Source of the DNA: an uncultured Gammaproteobacteria bacterium
Lineage (GTDB): Bacteria > Pseudomonadota > Gammaproteobacteria > GCA-001735895
NCBI GenBank assembly: GCA_945787265.1
Contig: CALZHS010000093.1
Location: forward strand, 1-6,683
Reading direction: 5' to 3'
DNA length: 6,683 bases
Below, one piece after another: positions 1 to 6,071 of the stretch. The notes below the pieces were generated by a model, which had not been told where the DNA came from, made no database searches, and saw only the letters and a list, made by a program, of their open reading frames with translations. Position 1 is the stretch's first letter; each line of letters begins with the position of its first letter. The translations under genes were made by a program, and so were the position numbers.

Positions 1-94
1 CACCGGCAAACACAAGATCACCATTGATTACGGTACCCTGTCCCACCAGCGTGTCGATTCGAGCGGCACTAAAACCTTTCTTTCTACCAAACAT
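1..94 (-). CDS. Bactofilin (polymer-forming cytoskeletal protein), N-terminal fragment cut by window edge
   Basis: Reading the minus strand from an ATG at 94-92 gives 31 residues with no stop before the window ends: a short basic, Phe/Lys-rich tail (MFGRKKG) followed by IDTLVGQGTVINGDLVFAG. The TLVGQGTVINGDL stretch is the typical beginning of the bactofilin right-handed beta-helix, in which roughly every sixth residue is hydrophobic and Gly-Asp turns separate the rungs. Bactofilins self-assemble without nucleotides into filaments, often on the inner face of the membrane, and help shape the cell or organise peptidoglycan enzymes. The start is supported by an AAGGAG 5 nt upstream. The ATG directly follows the TAA stop of the upstream DUF6776 gene, so the two are very likely co-translated. 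Only the first quarter or so of a usual bactofilin is visible, so the family call rests on this short stretch and the neighbourhood. Confidence 0.8.
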   Translation of the reverse strand, partial: MFGRKKGFSAARIDTLVGQGTVINGDLVFAG

Positions 95-820
95 TTATAC
101 TCCTTCGGACAGTACTCGCGTCCATGAAATTGTTTCCGAAAATGATTTTACCTTCTTTGTAGTTGGTTTGATGCCTATTTCAACCTCGAAAGGCGCGAAA
201 CCTTCGGGCAGCACTACATCACCCTCAAAAACCTGGAAGTACCTGAATGAAAACTTGGTGACTTTCGCCGAATTTTCAAGGGCCAGGTCAGATAATTGCA
301 ACTCGCTGACGCCGCCCGCCGTCTCTCCCCGAATGCGAATATCAGCGCCACCACTGATCTTCCTGGTACTTTTGCCGCTCTTGGTCAGAATCATTTTATA
401 ACTATACTGATTGTGGCTGTTCTTTTTTCGCATTTCGAAGGACTGCAGGTTGACACCCAGGGCAGCATCATTGGGAGAGACGATACCACGGTAGAACGCC
501 AGTTCTTCCTTTTGCGCCAGCAGTTCCTGCTGCAGTTTTATCAACTCCTGGTTGGCGAGCTCGTAGGCATCACGTTCGATCTTGCTACTGCCGTCGAGAT
601 GTGCGTTTTTCTGCAGCAGGTTATGGTTACGATTTTCGAGCTCCTCGATGCGGTTGATCAGGGTCTCGCGTTCAAGCTGCAGGAATCCCAGTTCGTAGGA
701 CTGGTAGCCCCGCCCCAGGTAAAAAAACATCACCATCAGCATAATCAGCAACACCACTGCGAGCCAGACCTTCCAGGGTCGGTGTTGCCTGACCTGAAAT
801 CCTCCATGCAGGCTACTCAA
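95..820 (-). CDS. DUF6776 family single-pass membrane coiled-coil protein
   Basis: A 241-residue protein of unknown function. Visible in order: a short basic cytoplasmic N-terminus with a VRQHRPW motif (about 10-16); one hydrophobic membrane segment (about 18-37, LAVVLLIMLMVMFFYLG); a long Leu/Glu/Gln-rich coiled coil (about 46-107); the motif ELAFYRGIVSP (106-116), characteristic of this family; and a C-terminal region rich in alternating hydrophobic residues, probably beta-strands (about 120-235). There is no catalytic motif or peptidase domain. Positive charges before the membrane segment predict the coiled coil and beta domain lie in the periplasm. The start is TTG at 820-818; no in-frame ATG or GTG lies between it and the preceding in-frame stop, and the next in-frame alternatives fall inside the membrane helix. 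It overlaps the argC stop as TTGA, indicating translational coupling, and abuts the bactofilin ATG. From memory, the same order (argC, this family, bactofilin) occurs in Pseudomonas. A structural partner role for bactofilin is inference only. Confidence 0.85.
   Translation of the reverse strand: MSSLHGGFQVRQHRPWKVWLAVVLLIMLMVMFFYLGRGYQSYELGFLQLERETLINRIEELENRNHNLLQKNAHLDGSSKIERDAYELANQELIKLQQELLAQKEELAFYRGIVSPNDAALGVNLQSFEMRKKNSHNQYSYKMILTKSGKSTRKISGGADIRIRGETAGGVSELQLSDLALENSAKVTKFSFRYFQVFEGDVVLPEGFAPFEVEIGIKPTTKKVKSFSETISWTRVLSEGV
100..105 (-). promoter_or_regulatory. Ribosome binding site of the bactofilin gene
   Basis: AAGGAG on the minus strand, 5 nt before the ATG at 94. It lies inside the last sense codons of the DUF6776 gene (Glu-Gly-Val, then TAA), so a ribosome finishing that gene would stop on the site and could restart at once. 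It is the strongest Shine-Dalgarno match I found in the window. Confidence 0.75.
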
Positions 821-1845
821 GGCATCATCCCCACGGCGCCGAGCCCGGCAGTTTCATCCAGGCCAAACATCAGGTTCATATTCTGAATCGCCTGTCCAGC
901 CGCACCTTTTACGAGATTATCCTCTACCGACAGTACGACATACTTGTCAGCGGCCTCAAGATAATGCACGGCCATGCGACAAACGTTGGAGCCGCGGACG
1001 CTGCGCGTCTCGGGATGCGCACCCGCGGGCATCACGTCAACAAAAGGTTCGCTGCGGTAATAATCCTCGTACAGGCGCTGCACTGGCCCTGCCGAATTCC
1101 TTGCATTCGCGTACACGGTCGCGTGTATGCCGCGAATCATTGGCATCAGGTGCGGGGTAAACACGAGATCGGCATCCGCATCGAGGGTTTGCAGGATTGC
1201 TTTTATTTCAGGCAGGTGGCGATGTCCGGAGACCGCGTAAGCCTTGACCGATTCGGTGACTTCGCAGAAACCCGTCCCGATACTGGCGTTACGCCCGGCA
1301 CCACTGGTTCCCGATTTGCAATCGGCAATGATTGATTCGGGTTCGATTAAGCGGTTAACCAGCAGCGGAATCAGTGCCAGTATGACGGATGTCGGATAAC
1401 AACCCGGATTTGCGACCAGGCGCGCGCCCCGAATAGCCTCGCGGTTCAATTCGGGCAAGCCATAGACCGCCTCGGCTACCAGTTGCGGACAGGCATGGGT
1501 TGCGCCGTACCATTCTTCCCAGGTCGGGACGTGCTTGATCCTGAAATCCGCGGCCAGGTCAATTAGCCTGATGCCGGCGGCAAGCAATTCCTTGGCCTGG
1601 GTCATCGCAGTGGTATTCGGTGTTGCAAAAAACACGAGATCACAGTCCTGGTAGGAATCCACGGCCGGTTTACTGAATTTCAGATCGACCAGTCCACGGA
1701 GGTTCGGAAAAAGCTCGGCGACGGCAGTACCGGCCTCGCTGCGGGAGGTTATCACTTCCACGCGGGCATGCGGGTGCTGCGCCAGCAAACGCATCAATTC
1801 CACTCCGGTATAGCCGGTGCCACCAATTATTCCAACCTTTATCAT
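817..1845 (-). CDS. argC: N-acetyl-gamma-glutamyl-phosphate reductase
   Basis: Catalyses the NADPH-dependent reduction of N-acetyl-glutamyl-5-phosphate to N-acetylglutamate-5-semialdehyde, the third step of arginine biosynthesis, in the cytoplasm. The protein is 342 residues, normal for the long bacterial type. Residues 1-20 hold the Rossmann nucleotide-binding motif GIIGGTGYTG. The catalytic cysteine is Cys149 in VANPGCYPTS, the standard ArgC active-site signature. SGTSGAGR (178-185) and SGHRHLPEI (206-214, with the conserved His) line the substrate site, and EDNLVKGAAGQAIQNMN (308-324) is the typical C-terminal block. The ATG at 1845-1843 is well placed before the Rossmann strand, although the Shine-Dalgarno is weak. 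It is the first gene of a minus-strand operon, with a 4-nt overlap into the DUF6776 gene, and is divergent from hemJ. A TATAAT box lies 37 nt upstream of the start. I see no frameshift or missing catalytic residue. Confidence 0.97.
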   Translation of the reverse strand: MIKVGIIGGTGYTGVELMRLLAQHPHARVEVITSRSEAGTAVAELFPNLRGLVDLKFSKPAVDSYQDCDLVFFATPNTTAMTQAKELLAAGIRLIDLAADFRIKHVPTWEEWYGATHACPQLVAEAVYGLPELNREAIRGARLVANPGCYPTSVILALIPLLVNRLIEPESIIADCKSGTSGAGRNASIGTGFCEVTESVKAYAVSGHRHLPEIKAILQTLDADADLVFTPHLMPMIRGIHATVYANARNSAGPVQRLYEDYYRSEPFVDVMPAGAHPETRSVRGSNVCRMAVHYLEAADKYVVLSVEDNLVKGAAGQAIQNMNLMFGLDETAGLGAVGMMP

Positions 1846-1860
1846 TCTATTGTTCGGGTC

Positions 1861-1884
1861 ATGCCGTTAAAATGAACGCGGCAT
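1861..1884. repeat. 6-bp inverted repeat at the argC start region
   Basis: ATGCCG at 1861-1866 and CGGCAT at 1879-1884 are perfect inverted copies separated by 12 nt. The right arm overlaps the last two bases of the argC -10 box and the left arm lies in the predicted leader, spanning the expected transcription start. This is where a repressor site would sit, but a leader hairpin or chance are also possible. The arms are short. Confidence 0.35.
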
Positions 1885-1888
1885 TATA
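1883..1888 (-). promoter_or_regulatory. Probable -10 box of the argC operon promoter
   Basis: The minus strand reads TATAAT, a perfect sigma-70 -10 hexamer. Transcription would start near 1876, giving a leader of about 30 nt before the argC ATG. No good -35 is present at 16-18 nt spacing (the candidates resemble ATGGTG or TGGTGT), so the promoter may depend on an activator or be weak. No ArgR-type operator of the E. coli kind (paired TGAAT/ATTCA half-sites) is visible. Confidence 0.45.
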
Positions 1889-1962
1889 CAAAGACCGTAT
1901 TTGGACACCATAAAAAACTCCAGTTTACAGTCATTTAGCACACCTTTCTAAGAGATTCTTTA

Positions 1963-2385
1963 ATGATTTGGGTCAAAGCGTTTCACATTATATTCATGGT
2001 GGCCTGGTTTGCCGGCATTTTTTACCTGCCGCGCCTGTTTGTTAACCATGCAATGGCCGAAGATGAAGAGGTCAGGGCCCGCCTGGCGCAGATGGAAACC
2101 AAGCTCTATCGATTCATAACACCATGGATGCTGTTGACAATAGGCTTCGGTCTGTGGCTACTGTTTGATTACGCCTGGGCAGCTTTTTCCCAGATGTGGT
2201 GGCTTCATTTGAAACTGGCCCTGGTCGTGCTTTTGATCGCTTACCATTTTTACTGTGGCAAGATCATCCGTGATTTCGCCAGTAATCGCTGCCAGCGTTC
2301 GCACGTCTGGTTCCGCTGGTTCAACGAATTACCGGTGCTGGTGCTGTTTGCCGTGGTCATCCTGGCCGTGGTCAAACCCTTCTGA
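1963..2385 (+). CDS. hemJ: HemJ-type protoporphyrinogen IX oxidase
   Basis: An integral membrane protein of 140 residues that oxidises protoporphyrinogen IX to protoporphyrin IX, the penultimate step of heme synthesis, in bacteria lacking HemG or HemY. Four membrane helices are visible at about 4-24, 53-72, 78-97 and 121-138. The family hallmarks are present: His8 in KAFHIIFMVAWFAGIFYLPR, Arg24 in the same block, Lys84 in WWLHLKLAL, and RWFNELPVL (118-126) leading into the last helix. His8 and Lys84 correspond to the conserved His and Lys reported as essential and heme-binding in the cyanobacterial enzyme. The ATG at 1963 starts exactly where the family does; the nearest Shine-Dalgarno-like sequence, AAGAGA, is weak. 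The gene is monocistronic, divergent from argC and convergent with ptsP. Its promoter is not clear: TTGGAC (1901-1906) with TTTACA (1924-1929) at 17-nt spacing is the best pair, but the second box matches poorly. From memory, hemJ next to argC is also seen in Pseudomonas. Confidence 0.93.
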   Translation: MIWVKAFHIIFMVAWFAGIFYLPRLFVNHAMAEDEEVRARLAQMETKLYRFITPWMLLTIGFGLWLLFDYAWAAFSQMWWLHLKLALVVLLIAYHFYCGKIIRDFASNRCQRSHVWFRWFNELPVLVLFAVVILAVVKPF

Positions 2386-2443
2386 GGTTTACGCCGGGTT
2401 ACGCAACCAAACCCATACCTTGATATCACGGAACTATTACAAG

Positions 2444-2475
2444 ATCCCGGATAAGTGCTTTGCACTTTCCGGGAT
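2444..2475. terminator. Long hairpin between convergent hemJ and ptsP
   Basis: ATCCCGGATAAGTGC (2444-2458) pairs with GCACTTTCCGGGAT (2462-2475): 14 base pairs with one bulged T (2452) and a 3-nt loop. It lies 58 nt past the hemJ stop. No clear U-tract follows on either strand (minus strand continues CTTGTAATAG), so it is not a textbook intrinsic terminator. It could end hemJ transcripts, protect the 3' end of ptsP mRNA, or be a dispersed palindromic repeat. Confidence 0.6.
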
Positions 2476-2497
2476 GAGGCCGCGTTTGGCGGCCTCA
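2475..2497. terminator. GC-rich hairpin containing the ptsP stop codon
   Basis: TGAGGCCGC (2475-2483) and GCGGCCTCA (2489-2497) are perfect inverted copies: a 9-bp stem with a 5-nt loop. The TGA stop of ptsP (minus strand, 2497-2495) forms one end of the stem. The base at 2475 also belongs to the adjacent long hairpin, so the two stems are directly back to back. No T-run follows on either strand. A joint role as a two-way terminator for the convergent pair is the simplest reading. Confidence 0.6.
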
Positions 2498-4747
2498 CTT
2501 ACCGGCCCTGATGAAGCCGCCAAGACCACGTTCGTCCAACATGCCCGCGTACATGTCACGCACCAGGAATGCATCCGACAGGGCAAGTGCCTTTTGCAGG
2601 GACTCTGTTAATTCAGAGTAGCTAAATGATCTAATTACCTTCTTCGCGCGCAGCAGGCTGCCAACACTCATCGACAGGCTGTTGATTCCCATACCGAGTA
2701 AAGCCATAACTCCCAGGGGATCGCCTGCCAATTCGCCACAAACGCTTACCGGAGTATCGCTAACCGACGCACCCTGCACAATCTGGCACATCGCTTTCAG
2801 TACCGACGGGTGCAGCGACGAGTACAGGTCAGCGACATTTTCGTTGTTACGATCAACTGCCAGCAGGTACTGGGTTAAATCATTGGTGCCTATAGATACA
2901 AAATCGACCACTGAACAGATGTCTTCTATCTGGTAGACCGCCGATGGCACTTCTATCATCGCACCAATTTTAGGAAGCCCTATTTTTTCACCCACTTCCT
3001 CCTCGATTTCGGCGCGCACGCGATTGATCAAAACCAGCGATTCATCCACTTCACTTTTACCACTGATCATCGGCAGTAGAATCTCAAGATTATTGATACC
3101 GACATTTGCCCGAATCATGGCGCGCACCTGGGTCACAAATATTTCGGGGTGATCCAGCGTTATGCGGACACCGCGCCAGCCCAGAAACGGGTTAGCCTCG
3201 TAGATCGGGAAATAGCTTAGTGGCTTGTCTCCACCAACGTCGAGGGTGCGCAGCGCGACTGGCATTCCCTTGAAGGTTTCCAGCACATTGCGGTAAATCA
3301 GGTACTGTTCTTCCTCGCTCGGGAAACGATCGCGGATCTGAAACGGTATCTCGGTCCGATACAAACCCACCCCTTCCGCACCGCTGCGCAGCGACGGAGT
3401 GTGATCGGACATCAATCCTGAATTGACCAGCAGCGTGACCTGGTGTTTGTCGGTTGTCACCGCGGGCTGGCCCTTGAGACCGAGCAAATCCTTTTCGATC
3501 GCTGCTTCTTCTTCGAGGTACCTGCTGTACTCGTCGAGTATCGCCTTGTCCGGATTAACAAAAGCGGATCCGTTATAACCATCGACAATAAGGTCAACCC
3601 CGTCGAGCTGCTTGATCGGTAAATTCGGAACACCCATGACCGCGGGAATACCCAGCGCATGCGCCAGGATCGCGACATGCGACGAGCTGCTGCCATGTGC
3701 GGAGACAATGCCGCTGAGACAATCCAGCGGCACATCGGCCAGGTCGGTGGCGGTGACTTCGTCGCCAACCAGTATGGTTTGATCGGGGAAATCGAGGTAA
3801 GTACTCTGCTCCAGCATGAGCTTGCGCAGCACCCGCAAACCAAGATCACGGATATCGTTTGCGCGCTCGGCCAGGTATCGATCCTCCATTTGCGTAAACA
3901 CGTAAGCATGCTGTTCGATCGTGTCTCGCCAGCTTGACGGGGCCCAGCTACCTGCCTTGATGCCCTGTTCGGTATCGTCAATCAGGGATCCACCGGCCAA
4001 CATCTGTGCATAAGCCAGAAACAGTGCACATTCTTCTTCCGGTAGCGTCGCACGCATCTTTTCCGCTTGCTCGGTCAGCTCTGCGCAAACCTTGCGCACC
4101 GCTTCCCGAAAACTTTTTAGTTCGCCATCGATATCGTCGGTTTTCTTGTCGGGGACCGATTCAAGATTAACGCCCCGGTTGAGCACCATCGCGACACCGA
4201 TCGCCATACCCGGGGCACCCGCAACCCCTTTGACCACTTGGCTGGTTGACTCTGTGCTGAAGCGCCCCTTGCTTTCGGCACGTTCGATTGACGTCGCAAG
4301 TTGCGCCGCGAGCGTTGTTAAAAAAGCCTCCTCGTCTTCATTAAACGCGTTTTCCGCTCGCTGCACCGAAATGACTCCCAGCACTTCGCGGTGTGCGATT
4401 ATCGGCACCCCAAGCACGACCGGGAAATCGACCTCACCCGAATTCGGCACCAGCAGAAATTTCTTGTGCCTGGGTGCATCAAGCAGGTTCATCGCTTCCG
4501 CGCGGGCGGCAATCGTGCCAATCAAACCCTGGCCGAACTTTCTTTCTACCTTGCCGATAATGGCAGGATTCAGTCCGTTGCTGGCCTTCAAGACCAGCAC
4601 GCCGGGATCATTTTCCTTGGCCAGAAAAATAGAGCAGGCCTGGGCATTGAGATCCTGTATCAGGCTCTCGGTTATTAACACCAGCGCACTATCGATATCA
4701 GGAGCCCGGTTCACCTCCTGAACGATACGTTGCAACCTGTGTATCAT
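2495..4747 (-). CDS. ptsP: Phosphoenolpyruvate-protein phosphotransferase of the nitrogen PTS (enzyme I-Ntr)
   Basis: Cytoplasmic first component of the nitrogen phosphotransferase relay: it autophosphorylates from phosphoenolpyruvate and passes the phosphate to NPr (PtsO) and then EIIA-Ntr (PtsN). It is 750 residues from the ATG at 4747, as expected for the family. In order: an N-terminal GAF sensor domain (about 14-155, with FLGVPI-like VVLGVPIIAHREVLGVISVQ); an enzyme I N-terminal domain (about 175-390) whose swivelling phosphohistidine is His357 in HGSSSSHVAILAHA; and a PEP-binding TIM barrel (about 415-715) with GLYRTEIPF, RTLDVGGDKPL, GWRGVRITLD, SIGTNDLTQYLLAVDRN and the catalytic cysteine Cys670 in VCGELAGDP. 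A GTG at 4756 would add three residues and has a somewhat better upstream GGGGAA, but MIHRLQRIVQEVN matches the known PtsP N-terminus, so I chose the ATG. The rppH stop lies 12 nt upstream, the same rppH-ptsP order as in E. coli and Pseudomonas. No lgt or thyA follows, unlike E. coli. Confidence 0.97.
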   Translation of the reverse strand: MIHRLQRIVQEVNRAPDIDSALVLITESLIQDLNAQACSIFLAKENDPGVLVLKASNGLNPAIIGKVERKFGQGLIGTIAARAEAMNLLDAPRHKKFLLVPNSGEVDFPVVLGVPIIAHREVLGVISVQRAENAFNEDEEAFLTTLAAQLATSIERAESKGRFSTESTSQVVKGVAGAPGMAIGVAMVLNRGVNLESVPDKKTDDIDGELKSFREAVRKVCAELTEQAEKMRATLPEEECALFLAYAQMLAGGSLIDDTEQGIKAGSWAPSSWRDTIEQHAYVFTQMEDRYLAERANDIRDLGLRVLRKLMLEQSTYLDFPDQTILVGDEVTATDLADVPLDCLSGIVSAHGSSSSHVAILAHALGIPAVMGVPNLPIKQLDGVDLIVDGYNGSAFVNPDKAILDEYSRYLEEEAAIEKDLLGLKGQPAVTTDKHQVTLLVNSGLMSDHTPSLRSGAEGVGLYRTEIPFQIRDRFPSEEEQYLIYRNVLETFKGMPVALRTLDVGGDKPLSYFPIYEANPFLGWRGVRITLDHPEIFVTQVRAMIRANVGINNLEILLPMISGKSEVDESLVLINRVRAEIEEEVGEKIGLPKIGAMIEVPSAVYQIEDICSVVDFVSIGTNDLTQYLLAVDRNNENVADLYSSLHPSVLKAMCQIVQGASVSDTPVSVCGELAGDPLGVMALLGMGINSLSMSVGSLLRAKKVIRSFSYSELTESLQKALALSDAFLVRDMYAGMLDERGLGGFIRAGK

Positions 4748-4759
4748 CGATGCCACGGC

Positions 4760-5269
4760 CTATTCCCCGGAAAGAGCTCGGGCGTCTGCCGGGGCGGACG
4801 ACGCCGGTAATCTGGACTCCAGTTGTGCCAGCGCGCACTGGTACACGCGGCGTTTGAAAAAGACGACGTTTTCGGCTGGATACCAGTAATCAACCCATTC
4901 CCAGTGATCGAATTCCGGTGATCCGGATGCGCGCAGATTGAAACTGCCTTCATCGGCCTCGAGTTGCAGCAGGTACCAGAGCTGCTTCTGGCCGACGCAA
5001 CGCGGCTCACAGCGACGCATAAACCTTTTTGGCAGCTTGTAGCGCAACCAGCTATCGGTGGCGCCCAGTACCGACACGTGGCCAGACTCCAAACCGGTCT
5101 CCTCCCAGAGCTCGCGATACATGGCGTCCATCGGGTTTTCATTGACGGCGATACCGCCTTGAGGAAACTGCCAGGCATCCTGCCCGATACGTCGCGCCCA
5201 CATCACCTGCCCGGCACTATTGCACAGTATTATTCCGACATTTGCGCGGTAGCCATCCGGGTCAATCAT
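4760..5269 (-). CDS. rppH: RNA pyrophosphohydrolase (Nudix)
   Basis: Removes pyrophosphate from the 5' triphosphate end of transcripts, leaving a monophosphate that favours RNase E decay; cytoplasmic. The protein is 169 residues from the ATG at 5269. The Nudix box runs from Gly38 to Leu60 with Glu44, Arg52-Glu53, Glu56 and Glu57 in place (RELWEETGL), the same numbering as E. coli RppH. Other family blocks are MIDPDGYRANVGIILCN at the start, QVMWARRIGQDAWQFPQGGI, WLRYKLPKR and PEFDHWEWVDYWYP. The frame stays open upstream to a TTG at 5374, but that would add 35 unrelated residues and overlap the divergent HAD gene. The ATG at 5269 matches the universal RppH N-terminus and has an AAGGTGA 8 nt upstream. 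The C-terminal tail (about 153-169) is Ala/Ser-rich and probably disordered. It is first in the operon, with ptsP 12 nt downstream; no convincing promoter box was found in the 92-nt gap. Confidence 0.96.
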   Translation of the reverse strand: MIDPDGYRANVGIILCNSAGQVMWARRIGQDAWQFPQGGIAVNENPMDAMYRELWEETGLESGHVSVLGATDSWLRYKLPKRFMRRCEPRCVGQKQLWYLLQLEADEGSFNLRASGSPEFDHWEWVDYWYPAENVVFFKRRVYQCALAQLESRLPASSAPADARALSGE

Positions 5270-5277
5270 TTCGCTGA

Positions 5278-5284
5278 TCACCTT
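5278..5284 (-). promoter_or_regulatory. Ribosome binding site that fixes the rppH start
   Basis: AAGGTGA on the minus strand, 8 nt before the ATG at 5269. It supports that codon over the longer upstream open frame. Confidence 0.55.
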
Positions 5285-5292
5285 AAATCGTA

Positions 5293-5298
5293 TAGAAT
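5293..5298 (+). promoter_or_regulatory. Possible -10 box for the HAD phosphatase gene
   Basis: TAGAAT matches five of six bases of the sigma-70 -10 consensus, about 63 nt before the HAD ATG. TTCGCT (5270-5275) at 17-nt spacing is only a weak -35 (three of six). This is the best candidate in the short divergent gap, but it could be chance. Confidence 0.25.
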
Positions 5299-5361
5299 CT
5301 GAGCCGCCCATTCTGACATAGACATTCAGAACGCAGCAAGCTGAGACATTGGAACCCCGGC

Positions 5362-6015
5362 ATGACACTCGCAATTTTTGACCTCGATCATACCCTGCTA
5401 AATGGTGATAGCGACTACCTCTGGGGCGAATACATGGTTGAAACCGGAATCGTCAACGAGCAGGAATACCGGGGTCGAAACGATGATTTTTATCGCGATT
5501 ACCAGCGCGGTACGCTCGACAGTGATCGCTATCTCGAGTTTGCGCTCGAGCCGCTGACGCATTTCACCATTGCGGAACTGCACGCATGGCGCGAGGACTA
5601 CGTGGAAACATGGATTAAGCCAATCATTGCACCCGGCGCTCCAGAATTACTCGATAATCATCGTTCCCGCGGCCATGAATTGCTCATTATCAGTGCAACC
5701 AACCGGTTCGTTACCGAACCCATTGCGCGAATACTCGGGGTGCCGACGGTACTGGCCACCGAACCCGAGATCATCGATAACCGCTACACGGGTCGCTTCC
5801 TCGGCACCCCCACCTACCAGGAAGGCAAGGTCACGGTCTTAAAAGAGTGGCTCAGCGACAGCGATCATGATCTCGACGGCAGTTATTTTTACAGCGATTC
5901 GATCAACGATATCTCGCTGCTAGAACTGGTCGATATACCGGTGGCGGTTAATCCGGATGAGGAGCTAAAAACCATCGCGCAAGCCAGGAACTGGAAAACG
6001 ATTGACCTGCTCTGA
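5362..6015 (+). CDS. HAD superfamily IB phosphatase, candidate histidinol-phosphatase
   Basis: A 217-residue cytoplasmic phosphatase of the SerB-like HAD-IB branch. Motif I is FDLDHTLL, with nucleophile Asp7 and acid/base Asp9; motif II is Ser111 in LIISATN; motif III is Lys156 in QEGKV; motif IV is YSDSINDISLL with Asp179 and Asp183 for magnesium. A helical C1 cap lies between about 15 and 90 and should set substrate choice. The ATG at 5362 begins five residues before the motif I strand, as usual; the Shine-Dalgarno is weak (GGAA, 7 nt away). The gene is divergent from rppH. From memory, the equivalent gene beside rppH-ptsP in Pseudomonas aeruginosa (PA0335) has been reported as a histidinol-phosphate phosphatase, so a role in histidine synthesis is plausible here. 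The substrate cannot be read from this sequence; phosphoserine or another phosphomonoester remains possible. Confidence 0.88.
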   Translation: MTLAIFDLDHTLLNGDSDYLWGEYMVETGIVNEQEYRGRNDDFYRDYQRGTLDSDRYLEFALEPLTHFTIAELHAWREDYVETWIKPIIAPGAPELLDNHRSRGHELLIISATNRFVTEPIARILGVPTVLATEPEIIDNRYTGRFLGTPTYQEGKVTVLKEWLSDSDHDLDGSYFYSDSINDISLLELVDIPVAVNPDEELKTIAQARNWKTIDLL

Positions 6016-6053
6016 CCAGCTGGTCCGGCTGTCGATGCGAACAACCTGGCTGG
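6015..6053. other. Convergent HAD-dcd gap with a small palindrome, no clear terminator
   Basis: ACCAGCTGGT (6015-6024) is a perfect 10-bp palindrome overlapping the last base of the HAD stop. CCAGC (6016-6020) can alternatively pair with GCTGG (6049-6053). Neither stem is strong or followed by a T-run, so I do not call a terminator for either gene in this 56-nt gap. Confidence 0.3.
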
Positions 6054-6071
6054 AAAAGGATTAAACCACGA

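Noticed and set aside
296..886. A 196-codon open frame on the plus strand opposite DUF6776 and the end of argC
   Set aside because: The predicted protein is low in structure and resembles no family, while the minus-strand product has a coherent membrane helix, coiled coil and family motif. It is an antisense shadow.
1846..1962. ArgR operator upstream of argC
   Set aside because: I looked for E. coli-type TGAAT/ATTCA half-sites and for TGTCGC-type pseudomonad sites on both strands and found no adequate match.
2386..2412. Imperfect direct repeat (GGTTTACGCC and GGTTACGCA) after the hemJ stop
   Set aside because: Only two short imperfect copies with no further units; not distinguishable from chance.
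3457..3981. A 174-codon alternative minus-strand frame within ptsP
   Set aside because: Arg/Ser/Trp-rich composition typical of an out-of-frame reading, lying wholly within the enzyme I domain of ptsP. There is no sign of a frameshift, since the main frame is continuous.
4092..4721. A 209-codon plus-strand open frame opposite the ptsP GAF domain
   Set aside because: Ser/Pro/Thr/Ala-rich translation typical of an antisense frame; the minus strand encodes a well-conserved PtsP.
5287..5294. TATACG or TACGAT as a minus-strand -10 box for rppH
   Set aside because: Transcription would begin at or inside the rppH Shine-Dalgarno, and no acceptable -35 is present at the right distance.
5270..5374. 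Longer RppH starting at a TTG at 5374
   Set aside because: It would overlap the divergent HAD gene and add 35 residues absent from the family. The ATG at 5269 has a Shine-Dalgarno and the standard RppH N-terminus.
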